A stretch of DNA of 64,000 nt from F1-120-MAGs118 sp013360535 (GTDB lineage Bacteria > Planctomycetota > UBA1135 > GCA-002686595): the NCBI GenBank assembly GCA_026647215.1, contig JAPKHC010000002.1, positions 124,001 to 188,000 of the forward strand, in the 5' to 3' direction. The position numbers were made by a program, and so were the translations under genes. Shown one piece after another: positions 58,501 to 64,000 of the stretch (position 1 is its first letter; each line of letters begins with the position of its first letter). The notes beneath the pieces are model-generated. The model was not told the DNA's origin, did not search any database, and saw only the letters and a program-made list of their open reading frames with translations.

Positions 58501-59862
58501 TCATGGAGCGGGCGGGCGCGGGACGCCGAGGCAGCGCTCGCGCAGGGCCTCGAGGGTCAGCGCGGTGGCGCCTTGCTGGAGCACTACCGCCGCCCGCGCG
58601 GCTTCGGCCATGCGCCGGCGCACGGGCTCGTCGCTGGCGAGCTCGCGCAGCACGCGGGCCAGCTCGGGCCGGTCCTCGACGCGCCGGCAGGCCCCGGCGG
58701 ACTCGAGCAGCGCCGCTTCCTGCGGAAAATTCGTGACATGCGGCCCCCACAGCACGGCGCAGCCCTGCGCCGCAGGCTCGAGCATGTTCTGGCCACCGTG
58801 CGGGATCAGGCTGCCACCGACGAACACGATGTCGGCGAGCGCGTAGATAGCCTCGAGCTCGCCGATCGTGTCGACGAGCGCCGGAAGCGCCGGATCCGGC
58901 CTTGTGTCGCCGCGACGGAGTTCGGTCAGCAGCTGCGGAACGATGCCGAGCGCCGCGAGGTCCTTGACGACCTCCGGCGCACGCACCGGATGGCGCGGCA
59001 CGATCACGACCCGCGCCTGCGGCACACCTTCACGGCAGGCCGCGGCGAACCAGCCTTCCTCGGGCGAGTGCGTACTGCCGGCGACGACGGTGAGCTGGCC
59101 GTCGCGCGCCCCGAGCAGCCGACGCAGCTCGTCGATCTTGCGCTGCTTCTCGGGCGTCATCGCGCGCAGCAGCCCGTCGGCCTTCATGTTGCCGGTGACG
59201 AGCACACGCGACGGCTCGCCGCCGAGCGCCCGGAAGCGTGCGGCGTACTCCTCGAGCTGCACGCAGAACAGCGAGATGCGGTTGAACTGCGGCAGCGTGC
59301 GGCGGAAGCGGTGGTAGCGGTCGAAGCTGCGCTCCGTGATGCGTCCGTTGACGACCGCGACCGGCACGCCGCGGCGGTTGCAGCAGCGCAGGAAGTTGGG
59401 CCAGATCTCGAGCTCGATCAGCACTACCAGCGCCGGGTCGACGTCCTCGAGGAAACGCTCGACGGAGATCGACAGGTCGATCGGAAAGCGCACGATCGAG
59501 TGCCCGGGAAAGAGCTGGCGGGCGACCTCCAGTCCGGTCTCGGTCGTCGTGCTGATCACGATCTCGAGCTCCGGTTCGCGCTCGGCCAGCGCACGCACGA
59601 GCGGCGCCGCGCCCTTCACCTCGCCGACGGAGACGCCGTGGATCAGCACGCGCCGGCGCGTGCGCGCGCCGAGCGCGGGCCGCACGACGAGCCGCTCCTT
59701 CGCCATGCGGCGAAAGACCGGATCGCGCAGGCCGCGCAGCAGGAAGTACGGCGAACCGACGAGGATCGCGACGAGCCAGAGCAGGTCATAGGCGCCGTGC
59801 AACGCCGCCCGCAGCGCGCCCGGGCTCGGGTCGGCCGTGATCGGTGAAGGATGCGGCGCCAA
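58501..59862 (-). CDS. waaA: 3-deoxy-D-manno-octulosonic acid (Kdo) transferase
   Basis: A 453-residue glycosyltransferase of family GT30, which adds Kdo to lipid A precursors. Visible: HGVSVGEVKGAAPLVRALAE at the N-terminal domain, ELEIWPNFLRCCNRRGVPV and NGRITERSF in the middle, GSTHSPEEGWF, and GGQNMLEPAAQGCAVLWGP in the nucleotide-binding domain. A short hydrophobic stretch near residues 28-45 acts as membrane anchor. The start is TTG at 59862, 22 bases after the secA stop. Its presence indicates a lipopolysaccharide-bearing outer membrane. Confidence 0.9.
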   Translation of the reverse strand: MAPHPSPITADPSPGALRAALHGAYDLLWLVAILVGSPYFLLRGLRDPVFRRMAKERLVVRPALGARTRRRVLIHGVSVGEVKGAAPLVRALAEREPELEIVISTTTETGLEVARQLFPGHSIVRFPIDLSISVERFLEDVDPALVVLIELEIWPNFLRCCNRRGVPVAVVNGRITERSFDRYHRFRRTLPQFNRISLFCVQLEEYAARFRALGGEPSRVLVTGNMKADGLLRAMTPEKQRKIDELRRLLGARDGQLTVVAGSTHSPEEGWFAAACREGVPQARVVIVPRHPVRAPEVVKDLAALGIVPQLLTELRRGDTRPDPALPALVDTIGELEAIYALADIVFVGGSLIPHGGQNMLEPAAQGCAVLWGPHVTNFPQEAALLESAGACRRVEDRPELARVLRELASDEPVRRRMAEAARAAVVLQQGATALTLEALRERCLGVPRPPAP

Positions 59863-59884
59863 GGCCTGCGAGCGCTTCCCGCGC

Positions 59885-62866
<2,982 letters not shown>

Positions 62867-62977
62867 AGGTGGAGCGTCAGGGGGTCAGGGAGCCACCCCG
62901 GCGGGACCGGGGACGAGCTCGTGCGCCGTCCGGCCAAGGCGACCGGGCGGCATGAGAGGCGAACATTGAAAGCCAAT

Positions 62978-63019
62978 GGCCCCCCCGATGGAAGCCTCGG
63001 CTTGCAGGAAAGGGGGGCC
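62978..63019 (-). terminator. Hairpin upstream of secA, possible terminator of the receiver-protein gene
   Basis: GGCCCCCC (62978-62985) pairs with GGGGGGCC (63012-63019), and AAGCC/GGCTT forms a nested stem. On the minus strand it is followed by ATTGGCTTTC. It lies 38 bases beyond the stop of the gene ending at 63058. Confidence 0.45.
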
Positions 63020-63057
63020 TCACCCCGGATCCGGACCGCTCCGCCGGCCCGCCGGGC

Positions 63058-63903
63058 TCACTTGGGGGCACGCGCCGCGAGCGGGAGCATCTGCTGCAAG
63101 GTCGAGAACAGGAGCTCGCGCGGGTAGGGCTTGTGGAGCACGCCGTTGACCGTCGCCAGCCGCGCGAGGTCGACGCGGGAGGCGGTCGCCATCAGGACCC
63201 GCTGCGCCGCGGTGCGCGGGTCGGAGCGGATGCGCTCGAGCACGGCCTCGCCGTCGAGGCCGGGCAGCTCGTAGTCGAGGATCACGAGGTCCGGCAGCGG
63301 GTCGCGCGCGAGGCGTTCGAGCACCCGCTCGCCGGTGTGCGCCAGCTCGACGCAGTAACCCTTGCCGCACAGCCACGTCCGGATCGCGAAGGCCACCGGC
63401 AGGTCGTCCTCGACCAGCAGGATGGCGGCGCTCTTCTGGTCCTCGCGCTCGATCGCGCACAGGTCCTCGCACAGGCCGCGCAGGTCGTCGAGCGTCGGCA
63501 GCCCCGCGGTGCGCCAGGCGCTCTCGACCTCGAGCTTGAGCACGCGGTTGTGCTGCTTGAGGTCCTGGAACCCGGCGTAGTCGGGATGGTGCGGCCGGAT
63601 GTCGAGGTCGTCGTGCGTGTCGATCGAGAAGAAGTACTCGCCGTTGACGAGGTACTCCTCGACCACGAACTTCATGAACGGATAGAGGTGGTTGCCCAGC
63701 TGCAGCGAGTAGCGCTTGCAGCCTTCGACGTCGGTCGCGCGCAGGCGATCCATCTCGTCGAAGACCTGCTCGATCGTCTCGAGGCCGTTCAGGTCGGCCG
63801 AGGTGATGCGCGGCTTGCCGCCCATGCCCGGCGGAAACGCGTGCCGCAGGTACACGTCGATCGCCGTGCGCACATGCGCGGGCTGCAGGTCGGAGAGCTT
63901 CAC
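63058..63903 (-). CDS. Response regulator with unrecognised N-terminal domain
   Basis: A 281-residue protein. Residues about 160-275 form a receiver domain: AILLVEDDLPVAFAIRTWL (acidic pair), DLVILDYELPGLDGEAVL (phosphoacceptor Asp), MATASRVD (Thr position reads Ala/Thr) and VLHKPYPRELL (Lys). The first 155 residues (KLSDLQPAHVRTAIDVYLRHAF ... RPHHPDYAGFQDLKQHNRVL) match no domain I recognise; they include an aromatic and His-rich stretch, YFFSIDTHDDLDIRPHHPDY. There is no output domain. Start is GTG at 63903, three bases after the stop of the upstream gene. Confidence 0.8.
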   Translation of the reverse strand: MKLSDLQPAHVRTAIDVYLRHAFPPGMGGKPRITSADLNGLETIEQVFDEMDRLRATDVEGCKRYSLQLGNHLYPFMKFVVEEYLVNGEYFFSIDTHDDLDIRPHHPDYAGFQDLKQHNRVLKLEVESAWRTAGLPTLDDLRGLCEDLCAIEREDQKSAAILLVEDDLPVAFAIRTWLCGKGYCVELAHTGERVLERLARDPLPDLVILDYELPGLDGEAVLERIRSDPRTAAQRVLMATASRVDLARLATVNGVLHKPYPRELLFSTLQQMLPLAARAPK

Positions 63904-63906
63904 GGC

Positions 63907-64000
63907 CTAGCGTCCCCCACCCGCCCCCGTCGCCGCCGGAGCGCAGCTCGCGACGGGCGCGCCCGGCAGGCGCACCGAACCGATCAGGCTCGCGAGCTCC
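63907..64000 (-). CDS. 3' end of an unidentified gene (cut by window edge)
   Basis: On the minus strand an open frame runs from the window edge to a TAG at 63907-63909. The 30 visible residues read ELASLIGSVRLPGAP and then a Cys/Ala/Gly-rich tail. The spacing of three bases to the GTG of the next gene supports a real coding end. Function cannot be told. Confidence 0.4.
   Translation of the reverse strand, partial: ELASLIGSVRLPGAPVASCAPAATGAGGGR

Overview
The window is about 70% GC, densely coded, and reads as the chromosome of a Gram-negative bacterium, most likely a member of the Planctomycetota. The pointers are a secreted protein carrying Asp/Asn-rich DCNQNGIPD-type repeats, two secreted proteins sharing a Cys-containing C-terminal module, a stand-alone McsB-like kinase, a DUF4388 protein, a Kdo transferase and a Wzm/Wzt-type exporter. 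This placement is inferred from gene content only. No rRNA, CRISPR array, insertion sequence or phage gene is visible, and composition looks even throughout.

Layout. 1-6,000: the end of an EAL (c-di-GMP phosphodiesterase) gene, an amino-acid permease, and two convergent secreted-protein genes separated by paired terminators. 6,000-10,400: an SPFH/zinc-ribbon protein, a YwqK/MORN lipoprotein and a GH31-like protein whose catalytic positions look substituted. 10,400-17,700: a chemosensory cluster on the minus strand (cheA, cheW, cheY, cheB, cheR, three CheX-like genes and a second cheY) without a receptor or flagellar gene. 18,000-24,900: tRNA-His, a coiled-coil protein, an outer-membrane-like protein, a three-gene overlapping set (zinc-ribbon membrane protein, E1-like ThiF/MoeB enzyme, MocA-like nucleotidyltransferase) and a large DUF4388/PQQ-propeller protein. 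24,900-37,300: asnS, an NhaC-type antiporter, a UPF0104-type membrane protein, a minus-strand run (PP2C phosphatase, dihydroorotase, DUF58, BatA-like), a divergent STAS/PilZ-like protein, and a HAD-like protein without its catalytic Asp.

37,300-49,400: a long minus-strand run with McsB, a methyltransferase/coiled-coil protein, Wzt and Wzm-type exporter subunits, arginase, a HEAT-repeat protein, a phosphohexomutase, a threonine aldolase and a class I aminotransferase. 49,500-55,300: a tightly overlapping plus-strand operon with an Fe(III)-type ABC importer (binding lipoprotein, fused permease, ATPase), a pentahaem cytochrome c and a HEAT-repeat lipoprotein. 55,300-64,000: a UbiA/DPPR-synthase-like prenyltransferase, a type II pseudopilin, metK with a hairpin in its leader, waaA, secA, a response regulator with an unfamiliar N-terminal domain, and the end of one more gene.

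Themes. Envelope biogenesis (secA, waaA, wzm/wzt, phosphohexomutase, UbiA) sits among signalling modules (chemosensory cluster, PP2C plus STAS, EAL, receiver protein). Several proteins look like enzymes that have lost catalytic residues (GH31-like, HAD-like, CheB receiver). Four-base stop/start overlaps (ATGA, GTGA) are frequent and define most of the operons. Starts were chosen from signal peptides, Shine-Dalgarno-like sequence and overlaps; GTG and TTG starts are common.
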